A stretch of DNA of 64,000 nucleotides, from contig PKUO01000059.1 of assembly GCA_002869585.1 (NCBI GenBank), positions 34,917-98,916 of the forward strand. Direction: 5' to 3'. Positions 9,492 to 18,098 of the stretch are shown here, piece by piece. The position numbers were made by a program, and so were the translations under genes. Under the pieces are notes generated by a model. It had not been told where the DNA came from. It was given only the letters and a program-made list of their open reading frames with translations, and searched no databases. This DNA comes from Sedimenticola sp. (GTDB taxonomy: Bacteria; Pseudomonadota; Gammaproteobacteria; Chromatiales; Chromatiaceae). Numbering within the stretch: position 1 is the first letter of the stretch; each line of letters starts with the position of its first letter.

Positions 9492-10191
9492 TCCGGGGAT
9501 CCGGGTTTTATCCCTCGACCTGTGCACCGACTGGATGCTGGCAAGGCATGCAGATCGGTCACAGGTGGTGGGGCTGTCGCCCTATGTCGATCAATACCCG
9601 GTGGACTGGCTCGACCCGGCGTGGCCCAGGCACAATGGCACACTTGAGCAGATTCTCGAGCTCGATCCTGACCTGGTGCTTACCGGCCAGTACAATGCCC
9701 TGTTATTGCGTCAACGCCTCAAAGCCTTGGGCGTCCGGGTCGAGATCCTACCCTTGCCGGAAAATCTTGCCGAGATCGCCGATTATGAACAGCGGTTTCT
9801 TCGGTTGCTGGACATGACACCCGACAGCAGTAGTCAGGAGATAATGGCCGACAATTACCCAGCTACCGGAAAACGTCTGCTGCTGCTCGGCGCCAATGGT
9901 ATCGGCACAGGCCGGCAGACCTTCGAGCAGGACATCATTGCACACGCCGGCTGGGAGAACTATCTACAGGATACCGGCCACCTAAACCTGGACATGGAAC
10001 AGCTTATCGATAACCCACCCGATGCGATACTCTCGGCGGCCCCCCGGAGCGAGGCCCTGGCCAATCGGTTTGCCCAGCATCCTGCCTTGAAACAACTGAT
10101 ACCCGGTGATCGCTGGATCACCAGCGATTCCTGGCGCTGGCAGTGTCCGGGCCCCTGGAGCCGAGAACTGGTCAGGCAGTTGCACCAATGA
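9424..10191 (+). CDS. btuF: BtuF-like periplasmic cobalamin-binding protein
   Basis: A 255-residue solute-binding protein of the BtuF/FecB helical-backbone class. The start at 9424 (MKRSIVTALVAVLACLPSIGA) gives a normal Sec signal; the gene then overlaps the end of btuB by 68 nt. Class features are RVLSLDLCTDWMLA, VVGLSPYVDQYP, and NGTLEQILELDPDLVLTG. The order receptor, binding protein, permease, ATPase behind a B12 riboswitch points to cobalamin as substrate. It shares an ATGA overlap with the permease gene. Confidence 0.85.
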   Translation: MKRSIVTALVAVLACLPSIGASDPGIRVLSLDLCTDWMLARHADRSQVVGLSPYVDQYPVDWLDPAWPRHNGTLEQILELDPDLVLTGQYNALLLRQRLKALGVRVEILPLPENLAEIADYEQRFLRLLDMTPDSSSQEIMADNYPATGKRLLLLGANGIGTGRQTFEQDIIAHAGWENYLQDTGHLNLDMEQLIDNPPDAILSAAPRSEALANRFAQHPALKQLIPGDRWITSDSWRWQCPGPWSRELVRQLHQ

Positions 10192-11174
10192 GCAGACTGA
10201 TTACCCCTGGACTGATCCTGTGTCTGCTTGCGGTGATGCTGATATCCCTGCATGTCGGTTCGGCGCAGGTAGAGGTGTTCACAGGGCTGTACGACTGGCT
10301 ACAGGGAACGAGCAACCGTGCCGCCATAATTATCGGCGATATCCGTCTGCCAAGAACCCTGCTGGCAGTGGCAGTCGGCGCAGCCTTGGGAATGAGCGGT
10401 GCGGCCCTGCAGGGACTGTTGCGCAACCCGCTGGCCGACCCGAGCTTAGTGGGGGCCAGCCAGGGCGCGGCGCTGGGAGCCGCCACCATTTTTTATTTCG
10501 GCCTATTTTCCAGCTCGGGCGGCCTGGCCACCGCGTTCGCAGGCCTGTTGGGGGCCGGCATTGCCCTACTCCTGATGCTTGGCCTGGCCGGTTCGGCGAG
10601 ACCCTCTCTGGTCATTATGGCGGGACTCGCCATTTCCACCCTGACCAGCGCGGCGCTGGCCATGGTCCTTAATTTTGCGCCCAACCCCTACGCAATGCAG
10701 GAACTGGTCTTCTGGCTATTGGGTTCCGTTGCTGACCGTGGACTGGATAGCCTGACCATTTTGCTACCCGCGCTGATCATCGGTGCTGCACTGATCTGGC
10801 AACAGCGACGTTTGCTCGCTGGCCTGAGCCTCGGTGAGCAGGTAGCAGAAAGCATGGGGCTGGCGGTTGGCAAAGGCAGCCGTATCATAGTACTGGGCGC
10901 GGCACTCCTGGTCGGTTCGGCGGTATCGGTAGCGGGAAATATCGGCTTCGTGGGACTGCTCGTGCCCCATCTGATGCGGCCACTGGTTGGCCATCGTCCC
11001 GACCGTCTGCTGATTCCCTCGGCCCTGGCAGGCGCTTTCCTGGTATGTCTGGCAGACATTGCAGTGCGCATGCTCCCCCCCGGGCGGGAACTGAAACTCG
11101 GCGTGTTGACCTCACTGATCGGCGCCCCGGTGTTTATCTGGCTGGTGTGGAGGGATCGCAAGCGATGGCTCTGA
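10188..11174 (+). CDS. btuC: BtuC-like FecCD-family permease of the B12 ABC transporter
   Basis: A 328-residue, roughly ten-helix permease of the FecCD/BtuC family. Signatures are DIRLPRTLLAVAVGAALG, MSGAALQGLLRNPLADPSLVG and IGFVGLLVPHLMR, the last being the region that contacts the ATPase. The ATG at 10188 overlaps the btuF stop (ATGA), which fixes the start over a longer upstream frame. It pairs with the ATPase at 11165 to move cobalamin across the inner membrane. Confidence 0.9.
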   Translation: MSRLITPGLILCLLAVMLISLHVGSAQVEVFTGLYDWLQGTSNRAAIIIGDIRLPRTLLAVAVGAALGMSGAALQGLLRNPLADPSLVGASQGAALGAATIFYFGLFSSSGGLATAFAGLLGAGIALLLMLGLAGSARPSLVIMAGLAISTLTSAALAMVLNFAPNPYAMQELVFWLLGSVADRGLDSLTILLPALIIGAALIWQQRRLLAGLSLGEQVAESMGLAVGKGSRIIVLGAALLVGSAVSVAGNIGFVGLLVPHLMRPLVGHRPDRLLIPSALAGAFLVCLADIAVRMLPPGRELKLGVLTSLIGAPVFIWLVWRDRKRWL

Positions 11175-11893
11175 TAGAGGTCAGAAATCTGCATGTCGAG
11201 AACCGTATCGCCGATATCTCGTTCGCCCTGGAACAAGGTGAAATACTCGGGTTGATCGGTCCCAACGGCTCGGGAAAATCCACCCTTCTCAACAGCCTGG
11301 CGGGCATTACCGAGGCGCAAGGGGAAATTATTCTCGACGAACAGTTGTTGAAGGATATACCGCCGAGAATAAGGGCGCAGAGAATTGGCCTGTTACCCCA
11401 GGCGACCCAAAGTGCCTGGTCATTGAGTGTCGACGACGTGGTTGCACTGGGTAGACTGCCCTGGAATGACAACGACATGGCTGCTATCCGACTCGCCATG
11501 GAGCAGGCCGGCGTCAGCGATCTCAGCGGGCGGAAAATCGACCAGCTCTCCGGTGGTGAGCGGGCGCGTGTCTGGCTGGCCCGAGTGCTGGCGGGACAAC
11601 CTCGATTACTGCTGGTGGATGAACCGATTGCCAGCCTGGATCTTCATTACCAGTGTACGGTGATGGATGTCCTTAGGGCCTACGCCCATCAGGGTCACGG
11701 CGTGATCATTGCCATCCATGATCTCAGTCTGGCCGCGCGTTATTGCGACAGTCTCTGTCTGTTGCATCAAGGTCGAATTCAGTCACAGGGAAGCGCATCG
11801 GCGGTTCTTACCGAGGCAACCCTATCCACTGTGTTCGATATTGCGATACATGTCGACATGCAGTCCGACCCGCCGATCATCCTGCCCAAATAA
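11165..11893 (+). CDS. btuD: BtuD-like ATPase of the B12 ABC transporter
   Basis: A 242-residue ABC ATPase with Walker A GPNGSGKST, signature LSGGERARVW and Walker B LLLVDEP. The start at 11165 overlaps the permease stop by 10 nt; a longer frame to 11045 lies wholly inside the permease gene and is unlikely to be translated. It is the last gene of the B12 uptake operon and runs convergently into the ZnuA-SCO gene. Confidence 0.9.
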   Translation: MALIEVRNLHVENRIADISFALEQGEILGLIGPNGSGKSTLLNSLAGITEAQGEIILDEQLLKDIPPRIRAQRIGLLPQATQSAWSLSVDDVVALGRLPWNDNDMAAIRLAMEQAGVSDLSGRKIDQLSGGERARVWLARVLAGQPRLLLVDEPIASLDLHYQCTVMDVLRAYAHQGHGVIIAIHDLSLAARYCDSLCLLHQGRIQSQGSASAVLTEATLSTVFDIAIHVDMQSDPPIILPK

Positions 11894-11913
11894 CTGGGCA
11901 GAACGCGGTTTAT

Positions 11914-13356
11914 CTATTTTGCCGGCAGATATTCGTTGAGTTTTTCCACTACCTGGTCGGCAGTCAGGCCGTATGCCAGCTTGGTGATGAAGGTTCCATC
12001 GGGCGCAACCAGATAGAAACTCGCCGTATGATCCATCAGATACTCGTCCGGATCACGTCCCTCTTCCAGCACCTTCTCATAGCGTACCCGGTACTGCTCG
12101 GTGACCCGCTGAATCATACTGGGGGTTCCGGTCAGGCCGATCAGGTTATTGCCAAAATAGCTCACGTACTGGTTAATCACTTCCAGTGTGTCGCGTTCCG
12201 GGTCAACCGATATGAAATAGGGTTGTATGAGCGACGCCCGTTCGCCCATCTTCTGCAGCGCAGCCGACATGACCTGCAGGGATGTCGGACAGACATCGGG
12301 ACAATACGTATAACCAAAATAGATCAGCTGATATTTACCCAGCAGATCCTTCTCCGTGACCAGCTTGCTGTTGTGGTCAACGAGTAAAAACTTGCCCTCG
12401 ATAGGCGCATACGCGGGGTAGAGTTCGTCATCTTCCAATACGGCATGTTTTTTTTTCGTGTTGGCCTGGGAATTCAGACACCCTTTAATGGTGTTGGTGT
12501 TGTATTCCATCAACTCGAAATAGAGTTCTGTACCGGGCGTGAACTGGGTGCCAAAGGTATCCAGTTCTGCGCTCGGGACATTGCTGTCAGCGCTCAGCAG
12601 CAGGGGCAGTTCCTTGGCCTCCACCTCTCGTTCCAGCAACAGGCAGGCAAACTCCCCGTTGTTGAGTTTTGCCCGGTTGGTCAGCAAAGCTGTACCGGAT
12701 ACGCCGGGATGCTGCAGGGATGTGACGGTATTGCCCACCTTCAGGGCATAGGCCTGCTCGAAATACTGCAGGGTATCAAAATAGGCCAGTCCGACACCGC
12801 CCTTGAAACCGCGATAGCCATACTCGAAGCGGCGGTCCAGTTCAGCCACCCGGCCCAGCAGCTTTTTCCTGTTCCGGGAGTAGAGATGCGCATGGGCCGG
12901 ATCGTCCGCCATTAACCGCTTGGCTATTTCATCCACCAGAATGATGGCATTGCGTGTATCCAGCCAGAAAAACGGATCACGCTCCTCCTCGCTCCAGCGC
13001 GCCGGGAGTATTTTCAACTCCATGCTATCCAGCAGCGTCTCAACCGTGGTGTCACTCCCCAGCCGGCTGAGCGGCTCGATCAGAAAACCTTCCAGTTCAG
13101 GACCCGCCCAAAACACCAGGTCGGCCTGCTGGAGATCGGCCAGTTGTGCTTCGGTCAACTGATAGTCGAACGGAATCCTGCCCTGAGGCACGATCAGTTG
13201 CAGGCCATCCAATCCCTCCATCAATCCCGCTACCAGGGAATGGATCGGCTTGATGCTGGCAACGACCCGAAACTGATCTTTCGACCAGGCAACAGATGAC
13301 CCTGCCAGCAAAATCAGGGCAAAGATGCAGAACGCAACGCGTGTAACTGTTTTCAT
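11914..13356 (-). CDS. Fusion of a ZnuA-like metal-binding protein and a SCO1/SenC domain
   Basis: A 480-residue exported protein. After a signal peptide (about 1-25), residues 26-295 follow the ZnuA/TroA metal-binding fold: VASIKPIHSLVAGL, ADLVFWAGPELEGFL, and SAELDTFGTQ near the end. Residues 325-480 form a SCO1/SenC thioredoxin-like copper chaperone domain with the copper-binding CPDVC at 352-356 and the conserved histidine at 443 (MDHTAS). At the three positions where ZnuA proteins bind zinc by histidine, this one has phenylalanine: PFDY (63), DPFFW (129 or 130) and YFDT (193); the C-terminal aspartate (266) remains. So the first domain probably does not bind zinc in the usual way. A role in copper supply to a CuA site, for instance NosZ, is inference from the SCO domain and the neighbours. 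Confidence 0.88.
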   Translation of the reverse strand: MKTVTRVAFCIFALILLAGSSVAWSKDQFRVVASIKPIHSLVAGLMEGLDGLQLIVPQGRIPFDYQLTEAQLADLQQADLVFWAGPELEGFLIEPLSRLGSDTTVETLLDSMELKILPARWSEEERDPFFWLDTRNAIILVDEIAKRLMADDPAHAHLYSRNRKKLLGRVAELDRRFEYGYRGFKGGVGLAYFDTLQYFEQAYALKVGNTVTSLQHPGVSGTALLTNRAKLNNGEFACLLLEREVEAKELPLLLSADSNVPSAELDTFGTQFTPGTELYFELMEYNTNTIKGCLNSQANTKKKHAVLEDDELYPAYAPIEGKFLLVDHNSKLVTEKDLLGKYQLIYFGYTYCPDVCPTSLQVMSAALQKMGERASLIQPYFISVDPERDTLEVINQYVSYFGNNLIGLTGTPSMIQRVTEQYRVRYEKVLEEGRDPDEYLMDHTASFYLVAPDGTFITKLAYGLTADQVVEKLNEYLPAK

Positions 13357-13380
13357 TTCAAATCCCGTTTGCCTGCGGTC

Positions 13381-13728
13381 TTAGCGAAAGACCTGTTGCA
13401 ACACTTTGATTGCCTGATCGACCTGCGCAGTAAACGTCTCTGCGGCAGGGCATTCTGACTGCTCGGCGATGAACTTCAAATATGAGTCATTGGTTGCGAT
13501 ATCGAAGGCCTCGCCCAACTGTCTGCGCTTTGGCAACGCATTGATCAACGAGCCTTTCATGCGCCGGGTTTCATCCAGAAACTGGCAATGCAGCGCTATT
13601 CCATTGAGTTCGCCAAGGGCGACAATGGAGTTGTACTGTTCATCACTGATCGCGTAAGCCAGATGCGATGTGGCAACTGACAGGGCAAATATCCAGATTC
13701 TCAAACCATGCTTAATCATCAAATTCAA
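13381..13728 (-). CDS. Small exported protein encoded next to the ZnuA-SCO fusion
   Basis: A 115-residue protein with an N-terminal signal or anchor (about residues 8-26, ending HLAYA). The mature part is helical and has two cysteines (ALHCQFLDE and EQSECPAAE). I do not recognise a family. It is 24 bp upstream of the ZnuA-SCO gene on the same strand, so the two are likely co-transcribed and may act together in the periplasm. An alternative start is the ATG four codons in. Confidence 0.65.
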   Translation of the reverse strand: MNLMIKHGLRIWIFALSVATSHLAYAISDEQYNSIVALGELNGIALHCQFLDETRRMKGSLINALPKRRQLGEAFDIATNDSYLKFIAEQSECPAAETFTAQVDQAIKVLQQVFR

Positions 13729-13816
13729 CCTGATCTCATCAATTCGGCACGAAGATTATATGACTGCAGACAGCCTGTAACTGCCCAATATCAAATCGGG
13801 ATAGCAATACCCTGCA

Positions 13817-14728
13817 TCACAGCAATGACAGATACAGCCCGACAGAAAGAGCCAAAGTAAGCAGCAACTGCGCCCGCACTGTTCTCACCAACAGCCTGTT
13901 CATTTCAGGTCCAGGCATTGTTCGCCAGAACAGCAGTGCATTGCCCATAAACCAGGGAAGAGTGACCAGCCCAAGCAATGACCCCAGAGGATAAGAAGCC
14001 AGCGTACTGGCCAACACTATCAGCACAAAGGGCAGTAACATAAACAGTGCGTAAACCACGCGCACATGCGTTAGATCAAGCAATATGGCTAAAGTTCGAC
14101 GGCCGGCGCGGGTATCGCCCTCAACATCGCGGGTATTGTTCACCAGCAGAACGGCCGCGGCCGGAAGGCCGATTGCCACGCCCCACAACAGCAGTCCGGG
14201 ATTGAAATTCCGGGTATGGAGATAATAGGTACCTGCAACTGCGGCAATGCCGAAAAACAGAATGACGAACAATTCACCCAGGGGGGTTCTTGAAATGGGC
14301 CAGGGACCGTGAGAATAGGCAAACCCGGCGGTAAGCGACAGAATCCCCAGCAGCAGTATCGGCAATCCGCCCACCCAGACCAGATAAATACCGATCATTC
14401 CGGCCAGCAAGAACATCAGATACCCTGCCCTGGTCACCTCGGCAGGCGTGGCCTGGCCTGTTGCCGTAATACGCTCCGGGCCGATTCTCTGCTGATCATC
14501 GGTACCGTTGATATAGTCTGCTGAATCATTGAACAGATTGGTACCTGCCTGTATCGCCACTGCAGCGAGAATCACCAGCCCTGGCAGCAACCAGTTGGCC
14601 GATTCCGGTTTCTCGACCAAGGCCAGAACTGTACCCAGCACAACGGGAGAAAAAGACAACGCAAGGGTTCGCGGCCGAATCGCCATGAACCAGAGAACAG
14701 CCTGTCGCTTGATTTCGTCGCTATTCAT
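13817..14728 (-). CDS. UbiA-family prenyltransferase, MenA-like (1,4-dihydroxy-2-naphthoate type)
   Basis: A 303-residue inner-membrane prenyltransferase with about nine helices. The first aspartate motif, NLFNDSADYINGTDD (near 65), and the second, NTRDVEGDTRAGRRTLA (near 195), are both present and follow the MenA pattern rather than UbiA. It would attach a polyprenyl chain in menaquinone synthesis, but no other men gene is in view, so the substrate is not certain. It is 22 bp downstream of nosY on the same strand and may be co-transcribed with the nos genes. Confidence 0.8.
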   Translation of the reverse strand: MNSDEIKRQAVLWFMAIRPRTLALSFSPVVLGTVLALVEKPESANWLLPGLVILAAVAIQAGTNLFNDSADYINGTDDQQRIGPERITATGQATPAEVTRAGYLMFLLAGMIGIYLVWVGGLPILLLGILSLTAGFAYSHGPWPISRTPLGELFVILFFGIAAVAGTYYLHTRNFNPGLLLWGVAIGLPAAAVLLVNNTRDVEGDTRAGRRTLAILLDLTHVRVVYALFMLLPFVLIVLASTLASYPLGSLLGLVTLPWFMGNALLFWRTMPGPEMNRLLVRTVRAQLLLTLALSVGLYLSLL

Positions 14729-14750
14729 GGGCGCCGGTAGGCATCAGCCA

Positions 14751-15578
14751 CTAGGGCAAATCACTGCGGCGAAACAGAAAATACCCTACCGAGGCACAGA
14801 TCACACCGACAACAATCGGATAGATCAACGCATAGGTGATATAACCGGCCTGTCCAAAGGTATCCAGAATCACGTAGGCCGAGGGGCCAAGCAATACCAG
14901 TTGCGGATCAAACAACATCATGGTGGCGGTGCGGAACACCTGCATCGGGTTGATCAGCGCAATCATCACCGCGGTCTCTGCGGGCAGATGCTCCTGAATA
15001 AGTACGCCGAGCAGAATCAGATCGAGAAACAACAGCAGGGTCAGCCAGACCACAAAAGCAGCGCCCTGGGCCACATCCGAGCTTCTCGCCAGGGTGGAGA
15101 TAAGCATGCCGATACCGAGAAAACACCAGGCCAGAGCCATCAGCAACGCAGAATAGTAGATCAGCAGATCCCAGGGAATTTCGCCCCCTTTGATCAGGCC
15201 CCAGATGGTAGCGCCTACCAGAGCAAGAAAAACCGGCATGAAAACCACGAAAAAGCGTCCGAAGATCTTGCCCCAGAACCAGGCCGACAGGGGAATCGGC
15301 AAGGAGAGCAGATATTCAAAGACTCCGGCCTCCCGGTCACCCGCCACCGAGCGTACCGTGGTGATCAGCACAAACACCGGCAGGATGGCCATGGCGAGCT
15401 GGATATAGGTCAGCAGCAACCTGGACAGCCCGGTAAAGCCCATGATTCTTGACTCGGCCAGGCCATAGGCGAACAGCACCACGACCAGTCCACCAAACAC
15501 CAGGGTATAGATCAGAAACCAGCGCGCCCTGAGTGATTCCACAATATCCGTCAATGCGGTCAGCCAAAGATATCTCAT
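14751..15578 (-). CDS. nosY: NosY, membrane subunit of the NosFY(D) ABC complex
   Basis: A 275-residue ABC-2 type permease with six hydrophobic segments. The stretch TTVRSVAGDREAGVFEYLLSLPI is typical of NosY. With the NosF ATPase and periplasmic NosD it forms the complex that helps NosL deliver copper or sulfur for the CuZ site of nitrous oxide reductase. Its start overlaps the nosL stop by 4 nt (ATGA type). Confidence 0.92.
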   Translation of the reverse strand: MRYLWLTALTDIVESLRARWFLIYTLVFGGLVVVLFAYGLAESRIMGFTGLSRLLLTYIQLAMAILPVFVLITTVRSVAGDREAGVFEYLLSLPIPLSAWFWGKIFGRFFVVFMPVFLALVGATIWGLIKGGEIPWDLLIYYSALLMALAWCFLGIGMLISTLARSSDVAQGAAFVVWLTLLLFLDLILLGVLIQEHLPAETAVMIALINPMQVFRTATMMLFDPQLVLLGPSAYVILDTFGQAGYITYALIYPIVVGVICASVGYFLFRRSDLP

Positions 15579-16147
15579 TGTTCGTTTTGACCCTTGTTTT
15601 CAGACTGGTTGATTTCCCTGCGTTGTTCCGCCTGTTCCCTGAGCTTGTCCACCAGGTGGGTGGAGTGCGCATTGAATCGCTCTTCGATATCAAAAATGTG
15701 TTGCTTGGCTGCCGCGAAGTCCAGACCATCGGCGGCAGCCTCTGACTGTGCGCCCAGACCATACTCCATGGGTGTGATCTGGCCCTGTACATAGGTTGCC
15801 GTTCTGGCGTCAATCCATTTTCCGGTACGGTGATCGTTCACCCAGATTTCCGTTTTCGGATCATCCCGCCAAGGCTTGTCTTCCAGCCACAACAGGGCAC
15901 AGCCAATATCATCGAACATCAGAACCTGGGAGCGTTTCTTGTCTTCTGGTTGATAACGAACCTGGGCCGAGTGATTGCGATCACTCAACACCATTCGACA
16001 GCGCTCGCAGGCATCGCGATCCCATTTCACCTCCAGCGGGCCATTTTCCGGAGGACCTGAACAGGCACCCAGAAAAGCAGACAGCATAACAAGCAGCAGG
16101 ATCGAAACGGGCTTGAGCCGGCGTATGGCGATAAACCCCTCTGGCAC
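15575..16147 (-). CDS. nosL: NosL, copper chaperone lipoprotein for nitrous oxide reductase
   Basis: A 190-residue protein with a lipoprotein signal (LSAFLGAC, lipid-bearing Cys at about 29). The copper-site region reads DRDACERCRMVLSDRNHSAQ, with the conserved CXXC-like pair and methionine of NosL. Later conserved parts are VLMFDDIGCALLWLE and WVNDHRTGKWIDARTATYV. The C-terminal 50 residues are charged and helical. It lies between nosF and nosY, 2 bp from nosF. It is the first of three NosL-family genes in this window. Confidence 0.93.
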   Translation of the reverse strand: MPEGFIAIRRLKPVSILLLVMLSAFLGACSGPPENGPLEVKWDRDACERCRMVLSDRNHSAQVRYQPEDKKRSQVLMFDDIGCALLWLEDKPWRDDPKTEIWVNDHRTGKWIDARTATYVQGQITPMEYGLGAQSEAAADGLDFAAAKQHIFDIEERFNAHSTHLVDKLREQAEQRREINQSENKGQNEQ

Positions 16148-16149
16148 GG

Positions 16150-17007
16150 CTATTCCCCTGTTTCCGACAACTGGATGTTGGCAAGCAGCGCGGCATAACG
16201 GGACAGAACGCCAAGAAAGCGCAAACGGTCAGGTCCGGCGATCTCTCCCTGCCAGGTCCGATCGCCGTCCGACCCGACAAATCCCCACTCCCGGATTGTT
16301 TTCGCGAAGGCATCCTCTTTGCGGATAAGCCCGACCCTGCATTTCAGCTTGCTGGCCATCTCGACCAGATCAGCGACCCGGTCATCGAGCACGATCTTGC
16401 CCTGATCCATCTCGACCACCCGGTTTACCAGCGCCACCACTTCATCCAGACGATGGCTGGAGATAATCATCGCCGCCTGATGCTTTTTCTCGGCCAGCAA
16501 CCCAAAGAAGATATGGCGCGCCTCGGGGTCCAGGTTGGCCGCGGGTTCGTCCAGCACCAATAATTCACTGTCTCGGCCCAGGGCTACTGCAATCAGCAAC
16601 TTCTGCTTTTGCCCGCCGGAGAGCTTAACGAACGGCTGCTTCATGAAACGGCCAATATCCAGCCCCAGTTTGGTAGCGACATCAATCATGCGCTCCGGGT
16701 CGGTATCACAAACCGTGGCGGCAAAGCGGATCAACTGGCCCACCGGCATTTTCAGCGGTGGCGGCAATTGCGGCACGAAACCCACCTTGGAAAGCACAGC
16801 CTGACGATTGGCCCGCGGTTCCAGACTATCGATTGTGACGCGCCCATCGTAGGTGTATTCACCCAGCAGGCATCTGATTAAAGTGGTTTTACCGGCCCCG
16901 TTGGAGCCAACCAAGGCCACACGGTGCCCTCTGGCGATATCCAGATCGATACCCTTGAGCACTTCATTGCGACGGAATTTTTTGACAACACCCTGAAACT
17001 CAATCAT
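16150..17007 (-). CDS. nosF: NosF, ATPase of the NosFYD complex
   Basis: A 285-residue ABC ATPase with Walker A GSNGAGKTT, Q-loop region VGFVPQLPPPL, signature LSGGQKQK and Walker B LLVLDEP. Position between nosH and nosL/nosY identifies it as NosF. A 14-bp perfect hairpin lies in the 112-bp gap between nosH and this gene. Confidence 0.93.
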   Translation of the reverse strand: MIEFQGVVKKFRRNEVLKGIDLDIARGHRVALVGSNGAGKTTLIRCLLGEYTYDGRVTIDSLEPRANRQAVLSKVGFVPQLPPPLKMPVGQLIRFAATVCDTDPERMIDVATKLGLDIGRFMKQPFVKLSGGQKQKLLIAVALGRDSELLVLDEPAANLDPEARHIFFGLLAEKKHQAAMIISSHRLDEVVALVNRVVEMDQGKIVLDDRVADLVEMASKLKCRVGLIRKEDAFAKTIREWGFVGSDGDRTWQGEIAGPDRLRFLGVLSRYAALLANIQLSETGE

Positions 17008-17039
17008 TCAGAAACCTTAAACCAGATAGACACACGCAC

Positions 17040-17072
17040 AAGGATCAGCCCGGTTTTTCCGGGCTGATCCTT
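17040..17072. other. Long perfect hairpin between nosH and nosF
   Basis: AAGGATCAGCCCGG / CCGGGCTGATCCTT, a 14-bp perfect stem with a 5-nt loop. No T-run follows on either strand, so it is not a standard terminator. It lies within an otherwise continuous nos gene run and may be an RNA processing or stabilising element, or a partial terminator. Confidence 0.8.
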
Positions 17073-17119
17073 AGTGACAATGACAGGTATTCTACTTTGT
17101 GGTGGAGCAAAGCACACCC

Positions 17120-18091
17120 TCAAAGATGCTTGCCAATCCCCTTCATTTCGAAATTCAAACTATTGGTCGGGCAGACATCCACGCACATGCCACACCGGGT
17201 GCAATCGGCACTGACATCGACGTTGACATCCGAGGCACGCCCCTTGATGGTCATATCGAGCACATGGGGGACCAGACAGACACTACGGCAATCACCTTCG
17301 TGATGACAATCCTTGACGTTATATTTGACCCGCAGCGGCGAGATTGCCCCAACCACCCCGTAGGTGATACCGATGGGACAGACATAACGACACCAGGCGC
17401 GGCGGGAATAGAACACCTCGAACAGCAGCACCAGTCCTACCCAGATCAGCGCAATACCGGGACCATAGATCAGTGCCCGACTGACGATGCCGGTCACCGA
17501 AATGGTTTCAAACACGGTATAACCGGAAATCAGCGCCATGAGTGCAAACAGGACATAAAAAACCGTGCGCACGCGGCGGTCGAAAGTGCGGTTCTTGACC
17601 CAGTTTTTCTTCACCAGATAAAGGTGCAGGGATTCCGCCCACTCCGACAACAGGTGATAAGGGCATACCCAGGAGCAAAAGGTTCGCCCGCCGAGGAGTA
17701 TCCAGATGATGAACACGGTAACCGTGCCGATCACCAGGTTGAGCACCATATGCTTGAAGGCCAGTGTAACCTGTAGCGCCGAATTGAGATCGGCCATGTG
17801 AAAACCGACAAACCGGGAGGCCGTCAACGCGCCTTCCAGAATCTGCACATCAAAATAATAGGAGACGACAAACAGCAGGTTAATGAAAATCAAGGTCGCC
17901 CAACGACGATTTCGCCACTTGGTCGAAGCGGGACCATGCTCTTCCTGCAGTTGTTGAAAGTCCGCCTTGGTAAAGGGGTTTTCTTTCTTGTACAGATGTA
18001 TCTCTTTAACTTCAACAGACATCTGCTCTTTGCTGGGCCGGGTGGGTGCAGCGCCAAACAGCTGTTTCAGGGACTCAGTGATGTAGCTCAT
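17120..18091 (-). CDS. nosH: NosH/NapH-type membrane iron-sulfur protein
   Basis: A 323-residue quinol dehydrogenase-type membrane protein. Four or more helices are followed by polyferredoxin cysteines: GRTFCSWVCPYH and WCRYVCPIG in the membrane-associated CX3CP motifs, and CTRCGMCVDVCP near the C-terminus for a [4Fe-4S] cluster. The start at 18091 (MSYITESLKQ) is preceded by GAGGT at the proper distance; a longer frame to 18178 reads into nosG. With NosG it is thought to pass electrons from the quinone pool towards NosZ in clade II systems. Confidence 0.88.
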   Translation of the reverse strand: MSYITESLKQLFGAAPTRPSKEQMSVEVKEIHLYKKENPFTKADFQQLQEEHGPASTKWRNRRWATLIFINLLFVVSYYFDVQILEGALTASRFVGFHMADLNSALQVTLAFKHMVLNLVIGTVTVFIIWILLGGRTFCSWVCPYHLLSEWAESLHLYLVKKNWVKNRTFDRRVRTVFYVLFALMALISGYTVFETISVTGIVSRALIYGPGIALIWVGLVLLFEVFYSRRAWCRYVCPIGITYGVVGAISPLRVKYNVKDCHHEGDCRSVCLVPHVLDMTIKGRASDVNVDVSADCTRCGMCVDVCPTNSLNFEMKGIGKHL

Positions 18092-18098
18092 AGATACC

